Source of the DNA: Paenibacillus sp. oral taxon 786 str. D14
GTDB taxonomy: Bacteria; Bacillota; Bacilli; Paenibacillales; Paenibacillaceae
Direction of reading: 5' to 3'
Assembly (NCBI RefSeq): GCF_000159955.1
Contig: NZ_GG695976.1
Location: 113,961 to 177,960 of the forward strand
DNA: 64,000 bases
Shown here: positions 9,113-20,321 of the stretch, one piece after another
How positions within the stretch are numbered: position 1 is the first letter of the stretch
Layout of the letters: the number at the start of each line of letters is the position of its first letter
Translations under genes and position numbers: made by a program
Notes under the pieces: model-generated
Seen by the model: the letters and a program-made list of their open reading frames with translations, nothing else
Databases searched by the model: none
Told to the model about the DNA's origin: nothing

Positions 9113-9146
9113 AAAGTCCTGTGACACAAGTCTTCTGGACTTTTTT
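9113..9146 (+). terminator. terminator after tRNA-Arg
   Basis: AAAGTCC (9113-9119) can pair with GGACTTT (9137-9143), or a shorter AAGTC/GACTT hairpin can form. Both end in a T-run at 9141-9146. Confidence 0.6.
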
Positions 9147-9157
9147 ATTACCTTGAG

Positions 9158-9174
9158 TTTGACTTTCTTTGACT
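9158..9174. promoter_or_regulatory. CtsR operator on the clpP promoter
   Basis: TTTGACTTTCTTTGACT reads on the minus strand as AGTCAAAGAAAGTCAAA. This is the CtsR heptad direct repeat (RGTCAAA, 3-bp spacer, RGTCAAA) with no mismatch. The second heptad overlaps the -35 box of clpP. Confidence 0.9.
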
Positions 9175-9197
9175 TTCTCAAATAAATTGTTTATGAT
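9169..9197 (+). promoter_or_regulatory. SigA-type promoter of clpP
   Basis: TTGACT (9169-9174), a 17-bp spacer and TATGAT (9192-9197). The -35 box lies inside the CtsR operator, so CtsR binding should exclude RNA polymerase. A leader of about 110 nt follows. Confidence 0.8.
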
Positions 9198-9314
9198 GAG
9201 ATTAATCCCCATCATTTCCGTCAATTCTTAGATTGATGGAAACGATGAATCCCAAACCATTCCATTCGACGGGGCGTTCCAGTTGAACAGCCTAAATTTA
9301 AGGAGGTTTTATCG

Positions 9315-9911
9315 GTGAGTTATATTCCTATGGTCGTAGAACAAAGCAACCGCGGCGAACGCGCTTATGACATTTATTCCCGTCTGCTCAAAGACCGGAT
9401 TATTTTCCTGGGCTCCCAGGTAAACGATGTTGTTGCCAACTCCATCATTGCCCAGATGCTGTTTCTGGACGCGGAAGATCCAACCAAGGACATCCACCTA
9501 TACATTAACAGCCCTGGCGGTTCCATTACGGCCGGCATGGCGATTTATGATACGATGCAATTTATCAAGGCGGACGTCTCCACGATTTGCGTTGGGCTGG
9601 CCGCTTCGATGGGCGCCTTCCTGTTGAACGCAGGTGCGCCGGGGAAACGTTATGCGTTGCCAAACAGCGAAATCATGATCCATCAACCGCTCGGCGGAGC
9701 GGAAGGTCAAGCGACGGACATCGAGATCCGCGCCCGCCGTATCCTCAAGATGCGCGATAAACTGAACCGAATCCTCTCGGAACGCACCGGCCAACCGCTG
9801 GAACGGATCGAGAAGGACACCGACCGCGACTACTTCATGAGCGCGGCAGAAGCGAAGGAATACGGCTTGATCGACCAAGTCATCGAGAAAGTGAATCCGG
9901 CCAAAGCTTAA
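9315..9911 (+). CDS. clpP: ATP-dependent Clp protease proteolytic subunit ClpP
   Basis: A 198-residue serine protease subunit with the full catalytic triad Ser98 (GLAASMGAF), His123 (MIHQP) and Asp172. It forms the tetradecameric chamber that degrades proteins unfolded by ClpC, ClpX or ClpE in the cytoplasm. The start is GTG at 9315 with AGGAGG 8 nt upstream. The gene is monocistronic, bounded by its own promoter and a strong terminator. A perfect CtsR box on the promoter indicates heat-shock control. Confidence 0.98.
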   Translation: MSYIPMVVEQSNRGERAYDIYSRLLKDRIIFLGSQVNDVVANSIIAQMLFLDAEDPTKDIHLYINSPGGSITAGMAIYDTMQFIKADVSTICVGLAASMGAFLLNAGAPGKRYALPNSEIMIHQPLGGAEGQATDIEIRARRILKMRDKLNRILSERTGQPLERIEKDTDRDYFMSAAEAKEYGLIDQVIEKVNPAKA

Positions 9912-9921
9912 GGCTATACAG

Positions 9922-9972
9922 AAAAGGCTGCTCTTCGAACAGAAAGTGCTGTTCGAGGAGCGGCCTTTCTTG
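9922..9972 (+). terminator. terminator of clpP
   Basis: A long stem of about 18 bp (AAAAGGCTGCTCTTCGAACAG with CTGTTCGAGGAGCGGCCTTT) has a short loop (AAAGTG), followed by a T-rich tail starting 11 nt past the stop codon. Confidence 0.9.
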
Positions 9973-10060
9973 TTATATTTATCTTTAAATAACTTAACGA
10001 GAGAGTTCAAAAGGTCAGAATAGCAAGCTACAGGCACACACCTCGAGATAGCCCTTCTGC

Positions 10061-10247
10061 TCTAACGCTGATGAGAAGCGCTATGTTGGCAAAATTGGCG
10101 TGCCCGCGGCTCTAACGACGCTGAGAAGCACTATTTCGACGCAAGTGCTTATTTTCAGGCGGATATTTGGTAAATAAGCATTCTGGCAAGCGTTATACTT
10201 TCAACATCGTGATTTTGGCGGGTATAAGGTCGGTGGTAAGCGTTAGA
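10061..10247. repeat. 187-bp four-module intergenic element, copy 1
   Basis: TCTAACG opens modules at 10061 and 10111 (50 bp apart), and the inverted motif closes modules at 10191-10197 (CGTTATA) and 10241-10247 (CGTTAGA), again 50 bp apart. Each module continues with a conserved stretch near GCTGA-CAG-AGCGCTAT and a more variable second half. The whole element is 187 bp and is bounded by inverted ends. The reverse complement of the copy at 56995-57181 matches it along its length; for example 27 of 30 positions agree around 10110. It fills the clpP-ade intergenic space, and I see no coding capacity in it. Confidence 0.8.
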
Positions 10248-10291
10248 AGGATGACTTTTTGAACGACTTTTTTAAAGGAGCGAACCGGGAG

Positions 10292-13185
<2,894 letters not shown>

Positions 13186-13195
13186 TCAATCCTTT

Positions 13196-14608
13196 CTATG
13201 CTTCGGGAAAAGCAAAATACCGCTTAGCATTGCCGTAGCAAATATCCGTGACGATCCGGCCCAGCAGAGCATAGTCCTCCGGCGCCTCGCCGCGCTCCAC
13301 CCAATCGCCAAGCACGTCGCATAAGAGGCGGCGGAAGTATTCATGCCGCGTATAGGACAGGAAGCTGCGGGAGTCCGTCAGCATCCCGATGAACTGCGAC
13401 AACACGCCAAAGTTGGCCAGCGTGTGCATCTGCTGAATCATACCGTCCTTGTTGTCGTTGAACCACCAAGCGGTGCCAAATTGGATTTTACCAGGAACGC
13501 CCCCGCCTTGGAAGCTGCCCATAATGCTGGCTAACGCCCAGTAATCATTGGGGTTCAGCGAATACAGGATCGTCTTCGGCAGCCCGCCCTCCTGCTCGAT
13601 GGCGTCCAGCAATTGGGCCAGCGCTTCAGCCAAAGGACCGTCGTTAATCGCATCATAGCCCGTATCCGGACCCAGCCGCCGGAGCATCGCCGTGTTCGTG
13701 TTCCGCAACGCATGGATATGCAGCTGCATCGCCCAGCCCCGAGCGGCGTACTCCTTGCCGAGGAACACCATCGTATACGATTTGTATTTCCGTTCCTCCT
13801 CCGGCGTCACCGAACCCTGACTCAGCGCCTTAGCAAAGATCGCTTCCACTTCCTCCAGCGTCGCTTCCTCGTATTCCAGCGTATCCAGCGCGTGGTCTGA
13901 TACGCGCCCGCCGGCCTCATGGAAGAAGTCGATCCGTTCCCGTAACACATCCAACAGCGTTCCATATCCCTGAATCGACTTACCCGCCGCCGCCTCCAGC
14001 TTCGCCAGCCAAGGTTTAAAGGTATCGCGATTAATTTCCAGGAACTTGTCTGGTCGGAAGCTCGGCAGCACCAACGTATCGAAGCCTTCCAGCTCCTTGA
14101 TCTTCAAATGGTACTCCAGCGAATCCGCCGGGTCATCGGTTGTGCAGACCACTGTCACCTTCGATTTCGTAATCAAGTCCCGCGCGCCAAAGCCTTCACT
14201 TTGCAGCTGGGCATTCGCTTGTTCCCAGATGACCGGCGCAGTCTCCTCATTCAGCAGCTTGTCAATCCCAAAAAACCGCTGCAGCTCCAAGTGCGTCCAA
14301 TGGTACAGCGGATTCCCCAGCAGCTGCGGCACTACCTTCGCCCAGGCGAGAAACTTGTCGTAATCGTCCGCCCCACCGGTGATCAGTTCCTCGTCGATGC
14401 CGCAGGCCCGCATCACCCGCCATTTGTAATGGTCGCCGCCCAGCCAAGCCTCGGTTAAGTTGCGGAACGTCTTATTTTCGTAGATCTCCTGCGGGCTTAA
14501 ATGGCAGTGATAATCGATGATCGGCAGTTCCTTCGCGTATTGATGATACAACTTCTCCGCCGTCTCGCTGTTCAGCAGAAAGTTTTCCCCTAAAAATTTC
14601 TTCGCCAT
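13196..14608 (-). CDS. uxaC: glucuronate isomerase
   Basis: A 470-residue protein of the UxaC family, which interconverts D-glucuronate/D-fructuronate and D-galacturonate/D-tagaturonate. Recognisable segments are PIIDYHCHLSPQEIYENK near the N-terminus and, near the C-terminus, GMLTDSRSFLSYTRHEYFRR, which is diagnostic of the family. The start is the ATG at 14608, because GGGAG lies 8 nt before it; the ATG six codons upstream overlaps that site. It leads a two-gene unit with a LacI regulator. No other hexuronate genes (uxaA/B, kdgK, kdgA) are nearby. Confidence 0.95.
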   Translation of the reverse strand: MAKKFLGENFLLNSETAEKLYHQYAKELPIIDYHCHLSPQEIYENKTFRNLTEAWLGGDHYKWRVMRACGIDEELITGGADDYDKFLAWAKVVPQLLGNPLYHWTHLELQRFFGIDKLLNEETAPVIWEQANAQLQSEGFGARDLITKSKVTVVCTTDDPADSLEYHLKIKELEGFDTLVLPSFRPDKFLEINRDTFKPWLAKLEAAAGKSIQGYGTLLDVLRERIDFFHEAGGRVSDHALDTLEYEEATLEEVEAIFAKALSQGSVTPEEERKYKSYTMVFLGKEYAARGWAMQLHIHALRNTNTAMLRRLGPDTGYDAINDGPLAEALAQLLDAIEQEGGLPKTILYSLNPNDYWALASIMGSFQGGGVPGKIQFGTAWWFNDNKDGMIQQMHTLANFGVLSQFIGMLTDSRSFLSYTRHEYFRRLLCDVLGDWVERGEAPEDYALLGRIVTDICYGNAKRYFAFPEA

Positions 14609-14640
14609 TTCCCATTCTCCCTTCATTTAGTTCAACTCAT

Positions 14641-14654
14641 TGTTAACGTTAACA
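14641..14654. promoter_or_regulatory. palindromic operator upstream of uxaC (LacI-type or cre)
   Basis: TGTTAACGTTAACA is a perfect 14-bp palindrome that fits both a LacI-family site and the CcpA cre consensus TGWNANCGNTNWCA. It overlaps the -10 region and likely start of the uxaC transcript. Confidence 0.75.
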
Positions 14655-14687
14655 TTAGTATGCTGCTTAATATTGTAAACGTTTTAT
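14652..14687 (-). promoter_or_regulatory. putative uxaC promoter with second operator-like site
   Basis: On the minus strand TTTACA (14674-14679), a 16-bp spacer and TAATGT (14652-14657). A second CG-centred site, TGTAAACGTTTTAT (14674-14687), covers the -35 box and differs from cre only at its end. Confidence 0.45.
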
Positions 14688-14725
14688 CGGAAAACGCAAG
14701 AGAGAATATGGGCCCTTGACCGATT

Positions 14726-14763
14726 AAAAAAGCCCCCTCAGCCACGAATGCAGCCGAGAGGGC
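14726..14763 (-). terminator. terminator after the DUF4163/DUF3298 gene
   Basis: On the minus strand GCCCTCTC pairs with GAGGGGGC, then six T. It lies 25 nt beyond the stop codon. Confidence 0.75.
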
Positions 14764-14787
14764 GTTTAACATTGATTCGATAAAGCT

Positions 14788-15567
14788 TCAGCGTGTTTTG
14801 AAATCAAACGGATTCGTTCCCGGCGGCAGCAGCTGGCTAAACGGGAAATAAAATTCCGGGAAACCAAACACATAAGGCAAGTATTCGTACAGTTGGAAAA
14901 AGATCGTCACGCCCTCATCCTTCACATAATATGACGGATTCGAGCCGATCGTTTTGAAGTTACCGAAGTAACCTTCCGTTTCCTGCAGCTTCTTGGCGAT
15001 TTCCGGATCGACGATGCTGCGGTAATTCGGGTTTGCCCGGAGCAGCTCGTCCAGCGTCAGCAGCTTTCCGTTATCCAGCCAAAATGTTAAGCCGTCGCGT
15101 ACGGTAATCCCATGCGCACCGCCGGTGTAGGAGTACCAGTCCTGATAGAGGCTGAGCCCCCCGTCGCGGTTGTACGTCACTTTGTAAGTACCGACATACT
15201 CATAGGGGTTCCCACTTTGTGTCGACGGTTGTCCCGCCTTCGCTTCCTTCAACGCATTGGCCACAAATTTCTCGGCTTTTACCTTAAACAGCTTATTGAT
15301 CTTCTTCTGCACCGACTTGTGCTTTAATCCGCTCAGCTGTGGATAGTCGACTTTAATCGACGCTTCCGGAATCTTCTTCTCAATCGTATGGTTCGTGATT
15401 TTGACGCCTTGCCGCTCCTGCACAAGCGCCGAGCCTGCCTCATTCGCCTTCCCGCTGATCTCGACTGGAGACTGCGGCGCAGCTTCGGCCGGAACAACGG
15501 CTAAGCCGGATATCATCAAGCCTGCGGTCATCAGCAAAGTGATCATTTCTACCGTGTTACGCTTCAC
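14788..15567 (-). CDS. secreted DUF4163/DUF3298 domain protein
   Basis: A 259-residue protein with an N-terminal signal peptide (hydrophobic about 9-25, cleavage near AEA). The mature part has a DUF4163-like region (KITNHTIEKKIPEASIKVDYPQL) and a DUF3298-like C-terminal region (SYTGGAHG, LTLDELL, FFQLYEYLPYVFGFPEF). These domains occur together in RsiV and in the N-terminal part of peptidoglycan deacetylases. There is no enzyme or sigma-binding domain here, so it may be a stand-alone wall-associated binding protein. The function is not known. It has its own terminator and is not clearly part of a neighbouring operon. Confidence 0.8.
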   Translation of the reverse strand: MKRNTVEMITLLMTAGLMISGLAVVPAEAAPQSPVEISGKANEAGSALVQERQGVKITNHTIEKKIPEASIKVDYPQLSGLKHKSVQKKINKLFKVKAEKFVANALKEAKAGQPSTQSGNPYEYVGTYKVTYNRDGGLSLYQDWYSYTGGAHGITVRDGLTFWLDNGKLLTLDELLRANPNYRSIVDPEIAKKLQETEGYFGNFKTIGSNPSYYVKDEGVTIFFQLYEYLPYVFGFPEFYFPFSQLLPPGTNPFDFKTR

Positions 15568-15634
15568 TTGTTATCGCCACCCTCTATCGGTTAATACCTA
15601 AATTATGACCCGGGTGGCAAAAATTCATGTACGC

Positions 15635-15677
15635 AAAAACGCCAGCACGCCTTCCCTCAAGGAAAGCGCCTGACGCT
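15635..15677 (-). terminator. terminator of the potABCD operon
   Basis: On the minus strand a long imperfect stem (GCGTCAGGCGCTTTCC with GGGAAGGCGTGCTGGCG) around the loop TTGA is followed by TTTTT. Confidence 0.75.
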
Positions 15678-15698
15678 ATTGTAAAATGTAAGCCGATA

Positions 15699-16745
15699 TT
15701 ACTCACGGCCGCTCTTCAATTCAGTCCAGTACCGGTCGTACAGCTGCAGCTTATCGCCTACGTCACTCAGCCATTCGGTACGGGACAACTCATCCTCTGA
15801 CAGGTTAATCATCTTGTCGTTCCGGTATTCTTCGCTGTGGAACTCCGCTGCTTTCACATTCGGATCGCTGTATCCGATCGCTTCGTAGTTCTTCGCGCTA
15901 ATTTCCGGATCGAGCATGAAGTTGATAAACTTCTCGGCCAGCTCTTTATGCTTCGAATCCTTCGGAATCGCATAGTTATCCGACCAGATCGTGCCGCCTT
16001 CCTTAGGTACTACATAAGCGACATCCGGATTGTCTTGGGCAATGTAGGAAGCGTCACCCGACCATACGGTGGCGATCCAGCCTTCTTCTTGAATCATTTT
16101 TTGCTTGATGTTGTCGGTATCGAAAGCCAGCACACTTGGCAGCAGCTTCTTCAAATCCTCCACAGCCGTCGTGATTTCACCTTCGTCGGTGGAGCTGTTG
16201 GAATAGCCGTTCTTTTTCAAGGCCATACCAATTACTTCGCGGTTATCGTCCAGCAAAATGACCTTGCCCTTGTATTCCGGATTCCACAGGTCCTCCCAGC
16301 TGTCGATCTCGTCTTTCACGTATTTCTTGTTATACGCAATCCCCGTAACCCCCGAAGTGTATACGATCGAGTATTTGTTCCCCGGATCGTAGGAAGGGTT
16401 TTTATACGCGTCAGACACGTTCGCAAAGTTCGGAATGTTGTTCATATCCAGCGGTGCCAGCAGATCCTGCTTGATCATCGTAGCCACCATGTAATCGGAC
16501 GGTTGAATCAAATCGTAACCGCCGCCGCCCGCCTTAATTTTAGCCAGCAGATCCTCATTGTTGGCAAACACGTCATAATTGATTTTTACGTCAAACTCTT
16601 TCTCGAACTGCTCCAGCACTTCCTCGTCAAAGTTATCCGCCCAGCTGTAAATGTTGAGCGTCTCTTTCGACGATCCGCAACCCGACAATAGTCCGGCAAC
16701 CAACATCCCTGCCAGTACGAGACCGGCCCATCTCTTTTTGTTCAA
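15699..16745 (-). CDS. potD: spermidine/putrescine ABC transporter substrate-binding lipoprotein
   Basis: A 348-residue polyamine-binding lipoprotein. A signal peptide ends in the lipobox LLSGC with Cys23. Family motifs include LNIYSWADNFDEEVLEQFEKE and GYDLIQPSDYMV near the N-terminus and EKFINFMLDPEISAKNYEAIGY near the C-terminus. The start is taken as the TTG at 16745 because AAGGGAG sits 8 nt upstream and the resulting N-terminus is a normal lipoprotein signal; the longer ATG reading would place extra residues before it. It is the last gene of potABCD. Confidence 0.93.
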   Translation of the reverse strand: MNKKRWAGLVLAGMLVAGLLSGCGSSKETLNIYSWADNFDEEVLEQFEKEFDVKINYDVFANNEDLLAKIKAGGGGYDLIQPSDYMVATMIKQDLLAPLDMNNIPNFANVSDAYKNPSYDPGNKYSIVYTSGVTGIAYNKKYVKDEIDSWEDLWNPEYKGKVILLDDNREVIGMALKKNGYSNSSTDEGEITTAVEDLKKLLPSVLAFDTDNIKQKMIQEEGWIATVWSGDASYIAQDNPDVAYVVPKEGGTIWSDNYAIPKDSKHKELAEKFINFMLDPEISAKNYEAIGYSDPNVKAAEFHSEEYRNDKMINLSEDELSRTEWLSDVGDKLQLYDRYWTELKSGRE

Positions 16746-16791
16746 TTCCCAATCTCCCTTCGGTTTCGTCTTATGGAATATCAAAATTCGC

Positions 16792-17598
16792 CTAAAACGG
16801 CAGCAATGATTGTTTCTTCTGGCCCTTGCCGCGATTCAGCACAAATTGCGCCAGGAAGATCAAAGCGACCGTCACCAGGATCAAAATCGTACACAGCGCG
16901 TTAATTTCCGGGGAAATACCCCGTTTGACCTGCCCATAGATATAAATCGGCAATGTGGTCGAATTTGGCCCGCTAACAAAGAAGCTGACCATGAAATCGT
17001 CCAGCGACAGCGTAAACGCGATCAAGGCCCCGGAGATAATGCCCGGAGCAATCTGCGGCAACGTCACGTATCGGAAGGTTTGCCACGAGCTCGCCCCCAA
17101 ATCCTGCGCTGCCTCCTCCAGTTGTCCCCCCATGCCGGAAAGACGCGTAGTCACGACAACGTAGACGTAGGACAAACTAAAGGTGATATGGGCAATAATA
17201 ATCGTTATTTTACCCAGCGGCATATGGAGCTGATTAAACAGTACCAGCAACGACAAGCCCATGATGATATCGGGAATGATGATCGGCAAATACAACAAGC
17301 CGCCCATGCCCGGCTTCAAGCGGCGTCCGATCTTCCGCATCGCCAGCGCCGCCAGCGTGCCAAGCACCGTCGAGATTACCGTTGAGACGATCGCCACGGT
17401 TAAGCTGTTGGCCAAGGCCTCCATGACATGGCGGTTATCAAACAGCGAGATGTACCAGTCGAACGTAAAGCCGCTCCAATCGGCCGCTAGCCTGGAACTG
17501 TTAAACGAATACGCAACGATAAACAGGATCGGCACATAGATGAAAATCATCATGATCAGCGAATGAACGCCGAGCAGCGGATGGCTTTTGGTTTTCAT
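16792..17598 (-). CDS. potC: spermidine/putrescine ABC transporter permease PotC
   Basis: A 268-residue membrane permease with six hydrophobic segments. It begins with the PotC-typical PILFIVAYSFNSSR and contains an EAA loop (EEAAQDLGASSWQTFRYVTLPQ). It pairs with PotB in the membrane. The gene overlaps potB by 4 nt, which implies translational coupling. Confidence 0.95.
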   Translation of the reverse strand: MKTKSHPLLGVHSLIMMIFIYVPILFIVAYSFNSSRLAADWSGFTFDWYISLFDNRHVMEALANSLTVAIVSTVISTVLGTLAALAMRKIGRRLKPGMGGLLYLPIIIPDIIMGLSLLVLFNQLHMPLGKITIIIAHITFSLSYVYVVVTTRLSGMGGQLEEAAQDLGASSWQTFRYVTLPQIAPGIISGALIAFTLSLDDFMVSFFVSGPNSTTLPIYIYGQVKRGISPEINALCTILILVTVALIFLAQFVLNRGKGQKKQSLLPF

Positions 17599-18446
17599 GA
17601 ACGCACCTCCCGCACCCTTTGATACCGGGACGTCATCGCCCGATTAAACAGCGCAATCAGAATCAGCGAGGTGATCACGAAGATCACGGACAACGCCGAG
17701 CCAAACGGCCAGTTGCGGGCCCCAAGGAACTGACTCTGAATGATGTTGCTGATCATTGCCGATTTCGCCCCGCCGAGAATGTCCGTCACGACAAACATGC
17801 CGGTTGTCGAAACGTACACCAGCACGGAGCCGGTCATGATCCCCGACTTCGTTTGCGGCAGCGTAATGTGCCAGAACGCTTTCCAGCTCGACGCACCCAA
17901 ATCGCTGGCCGCCTCCAGCAGTCGCTTGTCCATCTGCTCCAACGCCACAAATATCGGCAACACCATAAACGGAATAAACGTATACACCATGCCGAGCAAC
18001 ACAGCGCCCTTCGTATACAGCATCTGCAGCGGTTCGGAGATCAGTCCGATGCTGAGCAAGAACTCATTGACGATCCCTTGCGTCCGCAGCAGCAGCACCC
18101 AGGCATAAGTGCGGATCAGAAAGTTGATCCAAAACGGCACGGTAATAAGCACCAGGCCCCAGGTTTGCATTCTCGGACCGGCGTTCGCAATATAATAGGC
18201 CAACGGGTAACTGAGCAATAGACATAATGCGGTCGTCATCACGGATAACACAATCGTATCCCAATAAATGCCCAAATATAACGGGTCAAAAAATAACGCA
18301 TAGGCATCCAAATTAAAGTCCAGCACCACATTGCCAAGCTCGTCACGACCCATAAAAGAGATGCCTATGACGATCAGCATCGGCACAACCAGGAACAGGC
18401 ATAACCACAGGAACACCGGCAGCATGCTTAAGCCAGATTTTTTCAT
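17595..18446 (-). CDS. potB: spermidine/putrescine ABC transporter permease PotB
   Basis: A 283-residue membrane permease with six predicted transmembrane segments and the EAA loop LEAASDLGASSWKAFWHITLPQ. The segment WINFLIRTYAWVLLLRTQGI is characteristic of PotB. It overlaps both potA and potC by 4 nt in the potABCD operon. Confidence 0.95.
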   Translation of the reverse strand: MKKSGLSMLPVFLWLCLFLVVPMLIVIGISFMGRDELGNVVLDFNLDAYALFFDPLYLGIYWDTIVLSVMTTALCLLLSYPLAYYIANAGPRMQTWGLVLITVPFWINFLIRTYAWVLLLRTQGIVNEFLLSIGLISEPLQMLYTKGAVLLGMVYTFIPFMVLPIFVALEQMDKRLLEAASDLGASSWKAFWHITLPQTKSGIMTGSVLVYVSTTGMFVVTDILGGAKSAMISNIIQSQFLGARNWPFGSALSVIFVITSLILIALFNRAMTSRYQRVREVRS

Positions 18447-19417
18447 GATCCGATGACCACCTCATCCTCCGGCTTCCAATCCACCCCAACCGTCTCCCCG
18501 ATTTGCCACGTACGCTCATCGTTGACATCCAGCACGATGGATACGGTCATCGGTTCGTTATCCAGCTGCACGATCAGCTTATGCACGCCGCCGAGGTACA
18601 GCACGTCCATCAGCTCGCCGCTGCGCTTCGTTTCGACGCCTTCGCCGCTCCGCACGGCCTTGAGCTTCTCCGGACGCACGGCGAACAGCTGCCCGTCCCG
18701 GGAGAAAATATTGTTCTCGCCAACGAAGGTGGCCGAAAACAACGTAGCCGGCTGTGCGTAAATTTCCCGCGGTGTGCCGATCTGCTCCACTCGGCCGCTG
18801 TTCATCACGACGATGCGGTCAGACATCATCATCGCTTCTTCCTGGTCATGCGTCACGTAGACGAACGTGATGCCCAGACTGCGCTGCAGCTGCTTGAGCT
18901 CGGCCTGCAGGCTTTTGCGCAGCTGCAGGTCCAGCGCGCCCAGCGGCTCATCGAGCAGCAGCACCCGCGGCTTGTTGGCGATCGCCCGCGCGATGGCCAC
19001 CCGTTGCTGCTGCCCGCCGGACAGCTGGTGCGGATACCGCTTCGTGAGCGCGGTCAGCTGCGTCATCTCAACCGCCTCCCGCACACGTTCCTGCTGCTGC
19101 TTGATCGGCATCTTTTTCATCTTCAGTCCAAAGGCGACATTCTCTTCCACCGTCATATGAGGAAATAAAGCATAATGTTGAAAGACAAGGTTCAAATCCC
19201 GGCGATTCGGCGGCAAATTCGTCAGGTCCTTTCCGTCCAGCAGGATTTTCCCGGAGGTCGGTTGCTCGAACCCGGCGATCATGCGCAAAATCGTCGTCTT
19301 GCCGCAGCCGCTTGGGCCCAGCAAGGTGAGGAATTCCCCTTCCTTAATCGTGAGCGATAGCGGATGCAAGGCGACCTGTCCCGCAAAGTGCTTCTCCACC
19401 GCGGCCAGTTCTATCAT
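18443..19417 (-). CDS. potA: spermidine/putrescine ABC transporter ATP-binding protein
   Basis: A 324-residue ABC ATPase with Walker A GPSGCGKT (34-41), signature [15 protein letters not shown], Walker [13 protein letters not shown] and a TOBE-like C-terminal region. It energises PotBC import of polyamines bound by PotD. It is the first gene of the operon, with ribosome binding site AAGGAG 11 nt before the ATG. A predicted promoter lies at 19522-19550, and a terminator-like hairpin lies in its leader. Confidence 0.95.
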   Translation of the reverse strand: MIELAAVEKHFAGQVALHPLSLTIKEGEFLTLLGPSGCGKTTILRMIAGFEQPTSGKILLDGKDLTNLPPNRRDLNLVFQHYALFPHMTVEENVAFGLKMKKMPIKQQQERVREAVEMTQLTALTKRYPHQLSGGQQQRVAIARAIANKPRVLLLDEPLGALDLQLRKSLQAELKQLQRSLGITFVYVTHDQEEAMMMSDRIVVMNSGRVEQIGTPREIYAQPATLFSATFVGENNIFSRDGQLFAVRPEKLKAVRSGEGVETKRSGELMDVLYLGGVHKLIVQLDNEPMTVSIVLDVNDERTWQIGETVGVDWKPEDEVVIGS

Positions 19418-19457
19418 CTTTGCATCAACTCCTTCAATGTAGGCTTGTCTTCCTAAG

Positions 19458-19488
19458 AAAAAAAAGCCATATCCATTGGTATGGCTTT
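19458..19488 (-). terminator. terminator hairpin in the potA leader
   Basis: On the minus strand AAAGCCATA pairs with TATGGCTTT around an 8-nt loop and is followed by eight T. It lies between the predicted pot promoter and the potA start, so it may be an attenuator. It could instead be the terminator of the gene at 19599-20234, 110 nt upstream. Confidence 0.75.
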
Positions 19489-19521
19489 ATCGGGTACTTC
19501 GATTCATTTTTTCGCATATTC

Positions 19522-19550
19522 ACTATACCTTGTTTTGGCGCGGGTTACAA
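19522..19550 (-). promoter_or_regulatory. putative potABCD promoter
   Basis: TTGTAA (19545-19550) and TATAGT (19522-19527) read on minus with a 17-bp spacer. Confidence 0.55.
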
Positions 19551-19598
19551 TAGTTTTGCTATAATTCCCTTGGGTTTTCAAGGAACCTCTGAGTAACT

Positions 19599-20234
19599 TT
19601 ACTCACTGTCTCCGAGCCTCATCATTTGATCTATAACTTCAGAAATCCCCCTATTAACAGAAATCATGGTGTCTCTATATTGGGGTTGCGTAATGAATTC
19701 CCTGGGATAGCTTGTAATATTATACAAGGTTAAATCCTCCGTGGATGAAGATGCTAATAAAGGTCTTATTTTCATCAGTGAGCCTTTTACTTCCGCCCAA
19801 TTTTCAGGGAATTCTGAATTATTTTGTTGACTAAATAAATATTTATTTAGAACATAGACCATCCTTTGCAAGTTCTTATTCGTTTCAACAATGTTAGTAA
19901 GTTCATAATTGTATTCTTTCCCATCCATTTTTTCCAATAATAAATCCAGTTTTGTATAATAATCAGAGCTAATTCCCATTAAAAAACCCTCTGAGAATAA
20001 GTACGCTTCCTTTGGTGTTCGATCATCATCTTCTAATTCAATTAAAAATCTATAGGTACTTAGAACGCGATCAGAATAAGTAGTAAATATATCATAAATA
20101 TTTTGAGTTTCAGATTTCTTTTCTACCTTGGTTTGATCGAATATGATGTATTGGATTAAATTCGATAACAATACAACTATAGCTGTGATTAAAATCCACT
20201 TGAAATTAACATCTTTTTTCACTATTGGGAACAC
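19599..20234 (-). CDS. hypothetical membrane-anchored protein
   Basis: A 211-residue protein I do not recognise. It has one N-terminal transmembrane segment (about 13-32, WILITAIVVLLSNLIQYIIF) and a charged, probably helical extracytoplasmic part. Base composition is clearly more AT-rich than the flanking genes, as is that of the next two genes, suggesting a horizontally acquired islet. The first possible start is a GTG at 20234 that touches the GGGAAG site; a second GTG four codons later (20222) fits the spacing better, so the N-terminus is uncertain. It follows the secreted-protein gene at 20322 but is separated from it by a terminator. Confidence 0.65.
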   Translation of the reverse strand: MFPIVKKDVNFKWILITAIVVLLSNLIQYIIFDQTKVEKKSETQNIYDIFTTYSDRVLSTYRFLIELEDDDRTPKEAYLFSEGFLMGISSDYYTKLDLLLEKMDGKEYNYELTNIVETNKNLQRMVYVLNKYLFSQQNNSEFPENWAEVKGSLMKIRPLLASSSTEDLTLYNITSYPREFITQPQYRDTMISVNRGISEVIDQMMRLGDSE

Positions 20235-20259
20235 TTCCCTTTATTAGGAATAATAATCC

Positions 20260-20307
20260 AAAAAAATAAAGTAAACGGGAACAAAATCACTTCCCATTTA
20301 CTTTATT
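20260..20307 (-). terminator. terminator after the secreted hypothetical gene
   Basis: On the minus strand AATAAAGTAAA-GGGAA and its complement form a stem of about 16 bp with one mismatch and a 9-nt loop, followed by seven T. Confidence 0.85.
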
Positions 20308-20321
20308 ATACATAAAATGTA

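Noticed and set aside
8927-9181. 84-codon frame on the minus strand spanning the tRNA-Arg gene
   Set aside because: It runs through a tRNA and the CtsR/clpP promoter and has no binding site or family similarity.
10061-10247. CRISPR array as an explanation for the regularly spaced motifs
   Set aside because: Only four diverged modules, half of them inverted, with 50-bp spacing and no identical repeats or cas genes nearby. A CRISPR array has identical direct repeats.
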